Source of the DNA: Terrimesophilobacter sp038243605
GTDB lineage: Bacteria > Actinomycetota > Actinomycetes > Actinomycetales > Microbacteriaceae
Length of the DNA stretch: 64,000 nucleotides
Assembly: GCA_038243605.1 (NCBI GenBank)
Contig: JBBSQX010000017.1
Span: 1-64,000 of the forward strand
Reading direction: 5' to 3'
This document shows, one piece after another, positions 43,437-51,949 of the stretch; positions within the stretch are counted from its first letter, which is position 1; each line of letters opens with the position of its first letter. Under the pieces are notes generated by a model. It was not told where the DNA came from, made no database searches, and worked only from the letters and a program-made list of their open reading frames with translations. Made by a program: the position numbers and the translations under genes.

Positions 43437-44451
43437 TCAGCCGCAGCAGCTTTCCGAACCGGAGACCGGCGTTGCGCACGACCCAGACCCGGCCGTCACC
43501 AGAACAGGAAACGAGCCGTCGACGGTCGGGGTTGCCGTCGAGCACACTCCGGTTTCTGGCAGCGTCAGTTGCACGATGCGCGCCGCCTCAGAGTTGCCCG
43601 CGAGTTCATCCGCAATCGAACGAACCTGCTCGTATCCGGTCAAGAGAAGAAACGTTGGTGCGCGCCCGTAGCTCTTCATCCCCGCGATGAAGAAGTTTGG
43701 CTCGGGGTGCGAAAGCTCGTCCACTCCGTGCGGATACACCGTGCCGCAGCTGTGCAGATTGGGGTCGATGAGGCCTGCCAGCGCGGTGGGTGCCTCCACA
43801 ATCTCATCAAGGCTCAGCCGGATTTCGCGCAACATGTCGAGGTCGGGTCGAAACCCGGTGGCGTTGACAACGACATCCGTTTCCAGCGTCAGGGGTTCTC
43901 GACGCTGACGCCCCACGACGTTGAGGCGACCATTTTCTGCCTTTACGACGTCATCGATCTCAAACCGCTCGACGAGGGCGACTGTTCCGGAACGCACGAG
44001 ATCATGCACCATCGATCCAAGTTCGCCGCGCGCGGGTAGTTGGTCAGCATCCGATCCGTAGACCCGAACGGGGCTTGCAGACCGCACCGCCCACGTGATG
44101 CTCGTGCCGAACTCAGCGCCAGCGAGTTGCGCAAGTTTGAGCAACGTATTTGCGGCGGAATGGCCTGCGCCCACGACGAGGGTGTGCTTGCCAGCGAACC
44201 GTGCCCGCGCGGCTCCCAGAACCGTCGTTATGCCACTGGGTGTTGCCACACGAAGCAGAAACGGCACCTTCTCGCGACCTGCGGAGCGCGTGCGATCCAT
44301 GCCCTGACGTGACACCGCAATGACTTTGCTGTTGTCGCGGATGTGTGGTTTTAGCTCCGCGGTTGGGGCCTGCGCCAATCACGGCGACCGGGAGGCCTGC
44401 GAGCCGGTCAAAGTTTGGCGTGGGCGTTCGTGGAAGCTCGGTGATGGTCAT
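43437..44451 (-). pseudogene. ArsO-like flavin-dependent monooxygenase, internally deleted and frameshifted
   Basis: The ATG at 44451 begins MTITELPRTPTPNFDRLAGL, then PVAVIGAGP, the FAD-binding start. At about 44363-44370 the frame changes and reads straight into TAELKPHIRDNSKVIAVSRQ, which in intact relatives comes about 75-90 residues later. The rest, including TLVVGAGHSAANTLL (NADPH site) and ATGFRPDLDML, is intact to the TGA at 43437. The missing part held most of the FAD domain, so the product is probably dead. It lies downstream of arsR, where ArsO normally sits. Confidence 0.8.
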
Positions 44452-44540
44452 CCGGTTTCTCCTTGTGGAATCTGGTGAGGGAATGCGTGCGTGAGCGCTT
44501 GGAGGAATCGGTGTGAGCGAGCGAGGCGCGCCGGTGCGAA

Positions 44541-44891
44541 TTACACGGTGACGAGCAAACGGCCAACGGTGTCGAGTGCGCCGGGCACAATTCGGTAGTA
44601 AGCCCACAAACCTCGCTTCTCGCGAGTGAGAAATCCGGCATCGACCAGGATTTTGAGGTGATGCGAGACGGTCGGCTGCGAGAGGCCTAGCGGCTCAGTG
44701 AGGTCACAGACGCAGGCTTCCCCGCCCTCCCGAGCAGCGACCATGGAGATCAGTCGAAGTCGTGCGGGGTCGGCTAAGGCCTTGAGCGTGTTCGCCAGCG
44801 ACTCGGAGTTTTCTGCGCTGATCGAGCCTCGAGTGAGGGGCTGGCAACACGCGGTTGCGTCGATGGCGGGGCGCACGTTGGCTAACGTCAT
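44541..44891 (-). CDS. arsR: Arsenite-responsive repressor ArsR
   Basis: 116 residues, winged helix with the recognition part LSQPTVSHHLKILVDAGFL. Cysteines C15-C16 in the N-terminus and C60/C62 in ACVCDL are in place for the CgArsR-type As(III) site known from Corynebacterium, which uses an N-terminal CC pair plus one Cys near residue 55-60. It diverges from acr3 across 93 bp containing a perfect palindrome. Metalloid binding should release both promoters. Confidence 0.93.
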   Translation of the reverse strand: MTLANVRPAIDATACCQPLTRGSISAENSESLANTLKALADPARLRLISMVAAREGGEACVCDLTEPLGLSQPTVSHHLKILVDAGFLTREKRGLWAYYRIVPGALDTVGRLLVTV

Positions 44892-44907
44892 GCGTTCATT
44901 GTCGCCA

Positions 44908-44932
44908 CTATATTGATGGTTGTCAATATACT
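44908..44932. promoter_or_regulatory. ArsR operator between arsR and acr3
   Basis: TATATTGA (44909-44916) and TCAATATA (44923-44930) form a perfect 8-bp palindrome. -10-like hexamers point outward on both sides: TATACT (44927-44932, toward acr3) and TATAGT on the minus strand (44913-44908, toward arsR). The centre also spells TTGATGGTTGTCAA, an FNR-type site. Confidence 0.75.
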
Positions 44933-44984
44933 ATTGTGAGCATTGCAAGAGTTATTGCCCACGTATCGAAGGAATGAAGCGGGA

Positions 44985-46094
44985 GTGACAGATCAGATCA
45001 TGCGTGCTGAAAAACTGAGCCGCACCAACACACTGCTGCCCGTATGGATACTCCTCGCCATGGCCGCAGGTCTGGCGATTTCGGTCTTCGCCCCTGGCGT
45101 AAGCGACCTCCTGCACGCCTCGACTCTTGGGTCGGTGAGCATTCCCATCGTCGTCGGATTGCTCGTGATGATGTACCCGGTATTGGCGAAGGTGCGATAT
45201 TCGGATGCTCGAACGGTGGGCCGCGATAGACGACTTCTCCTCTCATCGTTGGTACTCAATTGGGGAGTGGGCCCCGCGCTCATGTTTGCGCTCGCGTGGC
45301 TTCTGCTGCCAGACCTTCCCGAATTTCGCACCGGCCTCATCATCATTGGTCTTGCTCGATGCATCGCCATGGTTCTTGTATGGAATGACCTCGCGTGTGG
45401 AGACAGGGAAGCTGCGGCGTTTCTTGTCGCGCTGAACTCCGTGTTTCAGGTCATTGCGTTTGCTGGCCTCGGCTGGTTTTACCTTCAGGTTCTGCCTCGC
45501 TGGCTCGGGCTGCCAACGACGAGCGCCGAGTTCTCGGTATGGGCCATCACCCTCAGTGTGCTCGTTTTCCTCGGCATCCCTTTGCTCGCGGGCTACCTCT
45601 CGCGGATTATTGGCGAACGCCGCCGAGGGCGCATCTGGTACGAGGAGCGCTTTCTCCCCGTGGTGAGCCCCTTCGCCCTTGGCGGCCTACTTTTTACCAT
45701 CGTGATTCTCTTCGCGCTTCAAGGCCAACAGGTCATCGAAAAGCCATTCGATGTTGTGCGAATCGCACTTCCCCTTCTCGTCTACTTCGGGCTGATGTTC
45801 GCTCTCGGATTCCTCACCGGAAAACTCATCGGGCTGAGTTATGCGCGTACGACAACGCTCGCCTTCACCGCCGCAGGGAACAACTTCGAACTCGCGATCG
45901 CGGTGAGCATTGGAACCTTCGGAGCTGCCTCTGGGCAAGCGCTCGCGGGCATCGTGGGGCCGCTCATTGAAGTTCCCGCACTCGTAGCGCTCGTTTATGT
46001 GGCCTTGTGGCTCCGACCACGCTTCATCAGATCGAGCATTTCTGCCACGAGCTCGGGTGCCGCTTCGCGCACGTCGGCTGGCTCGAATGTTTAA
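44985..46094 (+). CDS. acr3: Arsenite efflux transporter Acr3
   Basis: 369 residues from the GTG at 44985, with AAGGA 11 bp before it (ATG at 45000 and TTG at 44943 are alternatives). Ten predicted membrane helices and the Acr3 hallmark GLARCIAMVLVWNDLACGD, which holds the conserved Cys of helix 4; ALNSVFQVIAF follows. It exports As(OH)3 or Sb(III). arsC follows after 10 bp, and arsR diverges upstream. Confidence 0.95.
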   Translation: MTDQIMRAEKLSRTNTLLPVWILLAMAAGLAISVFAPGVSDLLHASTLGSVSIPIVVGLLVMMYPVLAKVRYSDARTVGRDRRLLLSSLVLNWGVGPALMFALAWLLLPDLPEFRTGLIIIGLARCIAMVLVWNDLACGDREAAAFLVALNSVFQVIAFAGLGWFYLQVLPRWLGLPTTSAEFSVWAITLSVLVFLGIPLLAGYLSRIIGERRRGRIWYEERFLPVVSPFALGGLLFTIVILFALQGQQVIEKPFDVVRIALPLLVYFGLMFALGFLTGKLIGLSYARTTTLAFTAAGNNFELAIAVSIGTFGAASGQALAGIVGPLIEVPALVALVYVALWLRPRFIRSSISATSSGAASRTSAGSNV

Positions 46095-46104
46095 GGAGCA
46101 AACA

Positions 46105-46527
46105 GTGTCATCCATTCCTTCCGTGCTTTTCGTCTGCGTGCACAATGCTGGGCGCTCACAAATGGCCGCTGGGTTTATGGCGGCGATCGGGGGTGAGCGC
46201 GTCGAGGTGCTCTCGGCTGGTTCTGAACCCAAAGACGAGATCAACCCGGTGGCCATTCAGGCGATGTCCGAGGTCGGAATCGATATCGCAGAAAACTCCC
46301 CAAAAATACTGACGACGGATTCCGTGCGCAACTCCGACGTGGTCATCACCATGGGGTGTGGCGACGCCTGCCCCATTTTCCCCGGCAAACGTTACGAGGA
46401 CTGGGAGCTTGAGGACCCTGCAGGACAGGACATAGACGCTGTGCGCCGCATCCGCGACGAGATCAAAGTGCGGGTTGGGTGGCTTCTCGCGGAACTGCTG
46501 CCCGAGCAACCGATGCTGCCGAACTGA
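46105..46527 (+). CDS. arsC: Arsenate reductase ArsC (LMW-phosphatase fold, mycothiol type)
   Basis: 140 residues from the GTG at 46105, with AAGGAG about 6 bp upstream. The P-loop VCVHNAGRSQM has the catalytic Cys in the place typical of actinobacterial arsenate-mycothiol transferases, and ITMGCGDACP and GKRYEDWELEDP match them. It reduces arsenate to arsenite for export by Acr3. A longer upstream frame overlaps acr3 and is not used. Confidence 0.93.
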   Translation: MSSIPSVLFVCVHNAGRSQMAAGFMAAIGGERVEVLSAGSEPKDEINPVAIQAMSEVGIDIAENSPKILTTDSVRNSDVVITMGCGDACPIFPGKRYEDWELEDPAGQDIDAVRRIRDEIKVRVGWLLAELLPEQPMLPN

Positions 46528-46585
46528 CACCCGCTGAATGGCTACCGAGCGTGTGTTGCGTCGACGTGTCGTTGAATACGTCTCC

Positions 46586-47293
46586 CTAGACGAGCCTCAG
46601 AGCTTCGATATCAAGAAGATCAACGCGGCGATTGCCGTGTTGGTGAATCCAACCGTTGTCCTCGAAGGCGGCAAGCCTGCGGCTGAGCGTCTCGGGCGTC
46701 ACGCCAAGGTAGCTGGCGACATCCTTCTTCGTGATGGGTAGCTCGATGCTGTTGCGCTGGCGTTCTTCTGCCAAAGCAACGAGGTACGCGGCAACCCTGC
46801 TCGCCGCATCCTCCCCAGCAATCGCGCTGACCTGACCCTCTGTGCTGTCTAGCCTCGCGCTCAATGTCGCCAACATTGTGAGCGCGACGGAGGGGTAGCG
46901 CAGAAGGTAATCGCGGATGTCCTCGTGGTTCAGAGAACAGATCTCTGACTCAGCGAGAGTGACCGCGAAGTGGTCGGAGATGGTCGGTGACATGAGCGCC
47001 TTCTCGCCGAGAAAATCGCCAGCACTGAGCACGCGGATGACCTGTTCGTGACCGGATTCTGTGATGCGGTATACCTTCACAGAGCCGGTGTGGATGATGC
47101 GCAAAAACGGGTTAACCTCACCAGCGCCATACAACTGCTCGTTACGCGGCACATTTCGGGGCCGAACCTTGCTGGCGATTTCACTGATCTGCTCGTGGTT
47201 CAGGCCCGCAAAAATGGGCACGCGCGCGACAAGCGACTCGAGTTCGCTGTGCTCGTGTGAGCCGCATTCAGGGTGCGCGTGGTGATCGTGCAT
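46586..47293 (-). CDS. Crp/Fnr-family regulator with FNR-type recognition helix and His-rich N-terminus
   Basis: 235 residues. The N-terminus MHDHHAHPECGSHEH has six His and one Cys in 15 residues, unlike the four-Cys Fe-S region of classical FNR. A cNMP-type beta roll (residues about 27-140) and dimer helix lead to the HTH, where the recognition helix TPETLSRRL keeps E, S and R in the E-x-x-S-R positions that read TTGAT half-sites in E. coli FNR. It lies 12 bp after the HMA gene. A metal or redox signal is suggested by the His/Cys cluster and neighbours. Confidence 0.88.
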   Translation of the reverse strand: MHDHHAHPECGSHEHSELESLVARVPIFAGLNHEQISEIASKVRPRNVPRNEQLYGAGEVNPFLRIIHTGSVKVYRITESGHEQVIRVLSAGDFLGEKALMSPTISDHFAVTLAESEICSLNHEDIRDYLLRYPSVALTMLATLSARLDSTEGQVSAIAGEDAASRVAAYLVALAEERQRNSIELPITKKDVASYLGVTPETLSRRLAAFEDNGWIHQHGNRRVDLLDIEALRLV

Positions 47294-47305
47294 GACTCTA
47301 GTGAA

Positions 47306-47539
47306 TCAGGTCACTTTCTGGCCGAGCACCGGGTAGCCCAGTTTCGTGATCGATTCGGCGATTTCATCGGCTGTGACCGTTGACTCATCGAACGACACCT
47401 TGACCTTGTTCGAGTTGAACATGACCTGCGCTGATTCGACCCCGGCCTTCTTGCCGACGACCGACTCGATCCTGCTGACGCACGATGGGCACGTGAACGG
47501 TTCTGTCTCAAACTTTGCGATACGCATGACGGTGCTCAT
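47306..47539 (-). CDS. Small HMA (heavy-metal-associated) domain protein, CopZ-like
   Basis: 77 residues: a single ferredoxin-like HMA domain with metal site CPSC (FTCPSCVSRIESVVG) and the usual strands VESAQVMFNSNKVKVSFD and ITKLGYPV. It binds a soft metal such as Cu(I) or Zn/Cd. It is the first gene of a two-gene unit with the Crp/Fnr regulator. The ribosome site GGAGG lies 9-10 bp before the ATG. A class-II FNR-type promoter precedes it. It could hand metal to the CPG-type ATPase, which has no HMA domain of its own (inference). Confidence 0.9.
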   Translation of the reverse strand: MSTVMRIAKFETEPFTCPSCVSRIESVVGKKAGVESAQVMFNSNKVKVSFDESTVTADEIAESITKLGYPVLGQKVT

Positions 47540-47556
47540 AATCTGACCTCCAATAT

Positions 47557-47574
47557 CGGGGCTGCTCAGCCCCG
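47557..47574 (-). other. Perfect 8-bp hairpin in the HMA-crp/fnr leader
   Basis: CGGGGCTG (47557-47564) and CAGCCCCG (47567-47574) with a two-base gap. On the minus strand it lies at the predicted transcript start and 10 bp before the ribosome site of the HMA gene, so it may be a 5'-terminal stem that protects the RNA. It could instead be a terminator for the flavin reductase gene. Confidence 0.6.
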
Positions 47575-47579
47575 TATCT

Positions 47580-47623
47580 CTATTAGGTCAAACCTGTGCT
47601 CACCACACCTTGACGCAGATCAA
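47580..47623 (-). promoter_or_regulatory. FNR-type box and -10 of the HMA-crp/fnr operon
   Basis: Minus strand: TTGATCTGCGTCAA (47623-47610) is followed after 24 bp by TAATAG (47585-47580) as -10. A start near 47574 puts the box centre near -42, the class-II activation position. The box overlaps the stop codon of the flavin reductase gene. The regulator encoded downstream is the probable binder. Confidence 0.7.
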
Positions 47624-48342
47624 TAGCCGGTAAATTCCTCTGTGCGGATGTCATCGCTGTCGACTCCGGCACCATCCAGCATCGTGCGCATCGCCTTCAC
47701 CATCGCGCCTGGGCCGGACAGGTAATAGATTGGCGAGACGAGGTCGTCAACGTAGCGAGACAGCATCTGCTCGTCGACGTGACCAGTCTCGCCACTCCAG
47801 GACGCGTCGGAGCTGTCGAGCCGAGTCATCGTCGGAACGAAGGTGATGTTCTCGTTTGAACCGTCGAGCCGTGTCAGCTCATCGAGAAACACTGTTCCCG
47901 CAGGATTTTTACTGGAATACAGCACGATGATGTGGTGCCCAGTAGCGTCGTGATCGCTTTGCAGCGCGATGCTGCGAGCCGGAGTGATTCCAATACCCCC
48001 GGTGAGGAAAACGGCGGGGCGCTTCACGTTGTTATGCAGGGTGAAGGAGCCGTACGGGGCGTCTAACTCGACAACGGTTCCGATCGCGGCATCGTTGAGC
48101 ACGCGCTTGTATGCAGTGTCGCGCATACGAGTCGTTGCCATGAGGAATGACTCGTACGGCGCACTCGAAAGGGTGAATCCGCGGATGTTGCCCTCAGCAT
48201 CCGTCTCGGGTGGGTCAGGCAGCGTGTAGTCCGCGAACTGCCCCGCCGTGTAATCGAAGCCTGCAGGCTTCTCGAATCGGAACGACATGACGCCGTCGGC
48301 TTCGTCGATCTTTTCCAACAGTTTGATAGTGGGAAGTGACAT
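47620..48342 (-). CDS. Ferredoxin/flavin reductase-type FAD-NAD(P)H oxidoreductase
   Basis: 240 residues from the ATG at 48342. FAD-binding GFTLSSAP (RxxTLSS type), the NAD(P)-binding GGIGITPARSI and YYLSGPGAMVKAM mark the ferredoxin-NADP reductase superfamily; no [2Fe-2S] domain is attached. The end is TEEFTGY, with the acidic/aromatic tail common in this group. It is transcribed toward the HMA gene but ends in that gene's promoter. Electron partner unknown. Confidence 0.85.
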   Translation of the reverse strand: MSLPTIKLLEKIDEADGVMSFRFEKPAGFDYTAGQFADYTLPDPPETDAEGNIRGFTLSSAPYESFLMATTRMRDTAYKRVLNDAAIGTVVELDAPYGSFTLHNNVKRPAVFLTGGIGITPARSIALQSDHDATGHHIIVLYSSKNPAGTVFLDELTRLDGSNENITFVPTMTRLDSSDASWSGETGHVDEQMLSRYVDDLVSPIYYLSGPGAMVKAMRTMLDGAGVDSDDIRTEEFTGY

Positions 48343-48477
48343 GTGCCACCCGATCTCTCTGACGGTGTGTACTGATGATCGCGCGGGTTCGTACACCGAT
48401 CGCAAGCGAACTCACTCTCAGGTTAACACTCAGCCCTTTTTGGCGCGGGCGGGAACCGTCAACCTAGACTCGAGGTC

Positions 48478-48960
48478 ATGGAGCCAAAGACGAACGGCGT
48501 GCCGATTAATGCCCGATACGCAACGATTCTCTTTGTCGCGCTTGGCACATCGGCACTGGTGTTTGCTGGTCTGTTTTCGGCAGCAACAGCTCGGTCTGCG
48601 AGCTATCATTCGGCCTGGCTCGTGGCGTACCTCGTTCTCATCGTGGGGCTCGCTCAGCTGGCACTCGGGATCGGGCAGTGGTGGTTGGCCTCCAAACCAT
48701 TTCGTATCGCCACCGTGATAGTTGAGCTGTTGTTCTTCAACCTCGGTAACGCTGGTGTCATCGTTGGCACGCTGCTCGCGGCACCGGTTTGGGTGGATGT
48801 CGGCAGCCTATGGATCGTCATCGCACTCGCCTTCTTCGTCTGGCAGGTGTGGTCGCCGCGGCGCCGTGGTCTTGCGCTGTGGGCATACTGGGTACTCGTC
48901 GTGTTGTTATTCGTGAGCGTGATCGTTGGCCTTGTCTTCGCCAACACTGTGTCGCATTGA
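48478..48960 (+). CDS. Four-helix membrane protein, unknown function
   Basis: 160 residues with four hydrophobic segments (about 14-33, 46-68, 78-100, 106-120, with a last one near 132-154) and short loops. No family is recognised. It diverges from the reductase gene and precedes the molybdoenzyme gene by 98 bp. Confidence 0.65.
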   Translation: MEPKTNGVPINARYATILFVALGTSALVFAGLFSAATARSASYHSAWLVAYLVLIVGLAQLALGIGQWWLASKPFRIATVIVELLFFNLGNAGVIVGTLLAAPVWVDVGSLWIVIALAFFVWQVWSPRRRGLALWAYWVLVVLLFVSVIVGLVFANTVSH

Positions 48961-48996
48961 TCTGATGTCCGGCGGTTGTGCCGAGTAAACGTCAAT

Positions 48997-49010
48997 TTGA
49001 TGCTTGTCAC
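48997..49010 (+). promoter_or_regulatory. Weak FNR-like site before the membrane molybdoenzyme gene
   Basis: TTGATGCTTGTCAC matches TTGATNNNNGTCAA at 9 of its 10 specified positions. A possible -10 (TACGCT, 49046-49051) would start transcription directly at the ATG at 49059. The spacing is not class II, so support is weak. Confidence 0.3.
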
Positions 49011-49058
49011 GGTTCTCCACCGCAGCAACGTTGCCAGCGCAGGGCTACGCTCGGGAGT

Positions 49059-50855
49059 ATGAAACACCCAGTATCGGACGACCAGTTATTCCCCGCTCCG
49101 GACAAGGGTTATGCAAGTAAATCGGTGCAGGAGAGCTACCGTACTGAGCTGGTGAGAAAACCCGAAGACGTTGTCGGTGATGACTGGGCTGGTGGCGTTC
49201 CGGCGCAATATGGTGTTGCTCCCCGCATTCGCATCGGGCGCAACAAATGGTTCAATCTTCTGTGGTTGGTTCCGATCGGGCTTCTGCTTCTTATCGTCGG
49301 AATCGCCGTCGCGAAGGGTCTGCGCGAGCTTCCCGGCGTGCAGGAGTTCATCGCCACCTACCCGGGCGAATCAGAACTTCCCGCTGGGGCACCGGTCGGT
49401 TTCCCCGCGTGGCTCAGTTGGCAGCACTTTCTGAACGCGTTCTTCATGATCTTCATCATCCGCTCAGGGGTGACGATTCTTGCCGACCACCCGCGGCTGT
49501 ACATGACCAGGCACTCCACGCCAGGCAAAGACTGGTTCCGTATGCAGAAGCCGATTCCCGCAGACCCGCTCTACACGGCAAAGAACGACTCGATCACGCT
49601 GCCTGACGGCGTAGGGCTGCCAGGTCGCCGTCACTCCATCGGCCTCGCGCGGTGGTGGCACCTAGGAATCGACACACTGTGGCTTACCAACGGCATCGTG
49701 TTTATGGTGCTGATCTTTCTGACCGGCCAGTGGATGCGCCTCGTGCCGATGAGCTGGGATGTTATACCGAACTCCATCTCCGTCGCAATCCAATATCTTT
49801 CGCTGGACTGGCCACACGATAACGGCTGGGTCAACTACAACGGTCTACAGCTGATCGCCTACTTCATCACCGTGTTCATTGCGGCTCCGCTCGCTCTCAT
49901 AACGGGGCTCGGAATGTCTCCAGCGCTCTCTACTCGGTTCCGTCGAATCAGTTCCATCTTCAGCATTCAAGTTGCCCGCTCGCTGCACTTCGCGGTGCTC
50001 TGCTGGTTCGTGATGTTCATCATCGTGCACGTCTCTCTCGTGCTCGCCACGGGGGCGCTCGCCAACCTCAACCACATGTACGGCGGCAACAGCGGAGAAG
50101 ACGGAAGTTGGATCGGATTCTGGATATTCGCAGCGTCCATGGTGGTCATGATCGTTGCGTGGGTTGCCGCGACACCGTTGACCTACCGTTACCCTCGCAA
50201 GGTGCAGAAGCTCGGCTATCTGCTCATCGGCCCAGCTCAAAAACTGTTCGAACACGTGGATGCCAAGCCTGGCCAGTACACGGAGAAAGATATCTCCCCG
50301 TACTTTTGGCACAACGGAAAGTATCCAACGGATGAGGAATTCGAGAAGCTGCAGGCCGACAACTTCGCGAGCTACCGTTTGCGCATCAACGGACTCGTTG
50401 AGAACCCGGTTGAGCTGGATCTCGCCGAGCTTCGTGCGCTGCCACACCACGAGCAGATCACACAGCATTTCTGCATTCAAGGTTGGTCGGGTGTGGCCAA
50501 GTGGGGCGGGGTCTCGATGTCGACGATTCTCGACCTTGTCAAACCCACAGCAGAAGCCAAGTGGGCCGTGTTCTACTCGTACGCGCCGGGTCCAGATGGC
50601 GGTCTCTACTACGACGCGCATCCGATCGAGCAGATGAGTTACCCTCTCACGATGCTCGCCTACGAGATGAACGACGACGACCTCTCCTTCGGTCACGGTG
50701 CACCGCTGCGCTTGCGCAACGAGGTGCAGCTAGGGTTCAAGATGGTCAAGTGGATCAAGGGCGTCGAGTTTGTCGCGAGCTTTGACGAGATCGGAGGGGG
50801 TCATGGTGGATACAACAACGACCACGAGTTCTTCGGATACCGGCAATCAATCTGA
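49059..50855 (+). CDS. Six-helix cytochrome-b-like membrane domain fused to sulfite-oxidase-fold molybdopterin domain
   Basis: 598 residues from the ATG at 49059. Six predicted membrane helices span about 64-373, with His candidates for heme at 123, 201, 310 and 324. After TYRYPRKVQK comes a molybdopterin domain in which FCIQGWSG (Cys472) is the sulfite-oxidase-type cofactor ligand, with LVKPTAEAKW and PLTMLAYEMND following. There is no Tat signal, and an even helix count puts the Mo domain in the cytoplasm. moaA overlaps its last 53 bp. Substrate unknown; an oxo-transfer reaction linked to quinone is likely. Confidence 0.85.
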   Translation: MKHPVSDDQLFPAPDKGYASKSVQESYRTELVRKPEDVVGDDWAGGVPAQYGVAPRIRIGRNKWFNLLWLVPIGLLLLIVGIAVAKGLRELPGVQEFIATYPGESELPAGAPVGFPAWLSWQHFLNAFFMIFIIRSGVTILADHPRLYMTRHSTPGKDWFRMQKPIPADPLYTAKNDSITLPDGVGLPGRRHSIGLARWWHLGIDTLWLTNGIVFMVLIFLTGQWMRLVPMSWDVIPNSISVAIQYLSLDWPHDNGWVNYNGLQLIAYFITVFIAAPLALITGLGMSPALSTRFRRISSIFSIQVARSLHFAVLCWFVMFIIVHVSLVLATGALANLNHMYGGNSGEDGSWIGFWIFAASMVVMIVAWVAATPLTYRYPRKVQKLGYLLIGPAQKLFEHVDAKPGQYTEKDISPYFWHNGKYPTDEEFEKLQADNFASYRLRINGLVENPVELDLAELRALPHHEQITQHFCIQGWSGVAKWGGVSMSTILDLVKPTAEAKWAVFYSYAPGPDGGLYYDAHPIEQMSYPLTMLAYEMNDDDLSFGHGAPLRLRNEVQLGFKMVKWIKGVEFVASFDEIGGGHGGYNNDHEFFGYRQSI

Positions 50856-51936
50856 GATGACGGCGCACACCGAAGCTCCGCTCGTCAACGCGCCGCTTGC
50901 CATCACTCCGCTGGTCGACACGCGTGGTCGGCCGCTGCACGACATCCGATTCTCGGTGACAGATCGCTGCAACTTCCGTTGTGTGTACTGCATGCCAAAA
51001 GAGATTTTCGGCCGCGACTACGCGTTCATGCCGCGAGAAGAGCTGCTGAGTTTCGAAGAGATCACACGGTTGGCCGCGATCGGCGCAACCCACGGCGTCG
51101 AGAAGATTCGGCTCACCGGAGGCGAACCGCTGTTGCGCAAGGGTCTTCCAGAACTCATCGAGATGCTCAGCGCGCTGCGAACACCAGGGGGTAAAGCTCT
51201 CGACATCGCTGTCACCACGAACGGCTCAGCCCTCGCGCACCTCGCCCCTGCTCTCAAAGAGGCGGGCCTTCGACGCGTGACCGTCTCGATTGATTCGCTC
51301 GACGAAGCCACCTTCCAGACGATGAATGACGTTAAGTTTCCCTTGGCGAAAGTGCTGCAGGGGCTGGAGGTCGCTCACGACGTCGGTCTTGGGCCGATCA
51401 AGGTAAACATGGTGGTGAAGAAGGGGCAGAACGATCAAGATATTGTGTCGATGGCCCGCTACTTCAAAGAGACACCATACGTTTTGCGATTCATCGAGTA
51501 CATGGATGTTGGAACGACGAATGGCTGGCAGCTCGGCGAGGTGGTGCCATCCGCCGAGGTGATTAGGCGCATTAATGAGGAGCTGCCCCTCCAGGCGATC
51601 GAGCCGAATTACCGCGGAGAGACATCGAAGCGCTGGCGGTACAAAGACGGCAGCGGTGAGATTGGTGTGATTTCTAGCGTCACGCAGTCGTTCTGCCACT
51701 CGTGTTCACGCGCGCGGATTTCGGTGGACGGCAAGCTGTACACCTGCCTCTTTGCCAGCGAGGGCCACGACCTGCGCACACTCCTGCGTGGTGGGGCAAC
51801 CGACGAGGAGCTCTCCACCGTGATGGCGAACATCTGGCGAGAAAGAAATGATCGATATTCAGAGGAACGCTCACTCAACACTGAGCAGCGAAAGCCGGGA
51901 GCGAAGAAGATTGAGATGTCCTACATTGGTGGCTGA
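50803..51936 (+). CDS. moaA: GTP 3',8-cyclase MoaA
   Basis: 377 residues from the ATG at 50803, with GGAGGG 5-6 bp upstream; this start lies inside the preceding gene. Radical-SAM CNFRCVYC motif (CxxxCxxC), RLTGGEPLLR, a C-terminal cluster CHSCSRARIS followed by YTCLF, and the GG tail (MSYIGG) needed for activity. It makes the first step of molybdenum cofactor synthesis from GTP. The first 45 residues are Ser/Thr-rich and unusual. moaD follows by 13 bp. Confidence 0.96.
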   Translation: MVDTTTTTSSSDTGNQSEMTAHTEAPLVNAPLAITPLVDTRGRPLHDIRFSVTDRCNFRCVYCMPKEIFGRDYAFMPREELLSFEEITRLAAIGATHGVEKIRLTGGEPLLRKGLPELIEMLSALRTPGGKALDIAVTTNGSALAHLAPALKEAGLRRVTVSIDSLDEATFQTMNDVKFPLAKVLQGLEVAHDVGLGPIKVNMVVKKGQNDQDIVSMARYFKETPYVLRFIEYMDVGTTNGWQLGEVVPSAEVIRRINEELPLQAIEPNYRGETSKRWRYKDGSGEIGVISSVTQSFCHSCSRARISVDGKLYTCLFASEGHDLRTLLRGGATDEELSTVMANIWRERNDRYSEERSLNTEQRKPGAKKIEMSYIGG

Positions 51937-51949
51937 AACGGGTACTGAG

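Noticed and set aside
44913..44926. Treating the ars site purely as an FNR promoter
   Set aside because: The larger perfect TATATTGA/TCAATATA palindrome lies between arsR and acr3 and fits ArsR first; dual use is only a hypothesis.
48364..48397. GTGTAC/GTACAC inverted repeat upstream of the flavin reductase
   Set aside because: Only 6-bp arms with an 18-bp gap; not distinct from chance.
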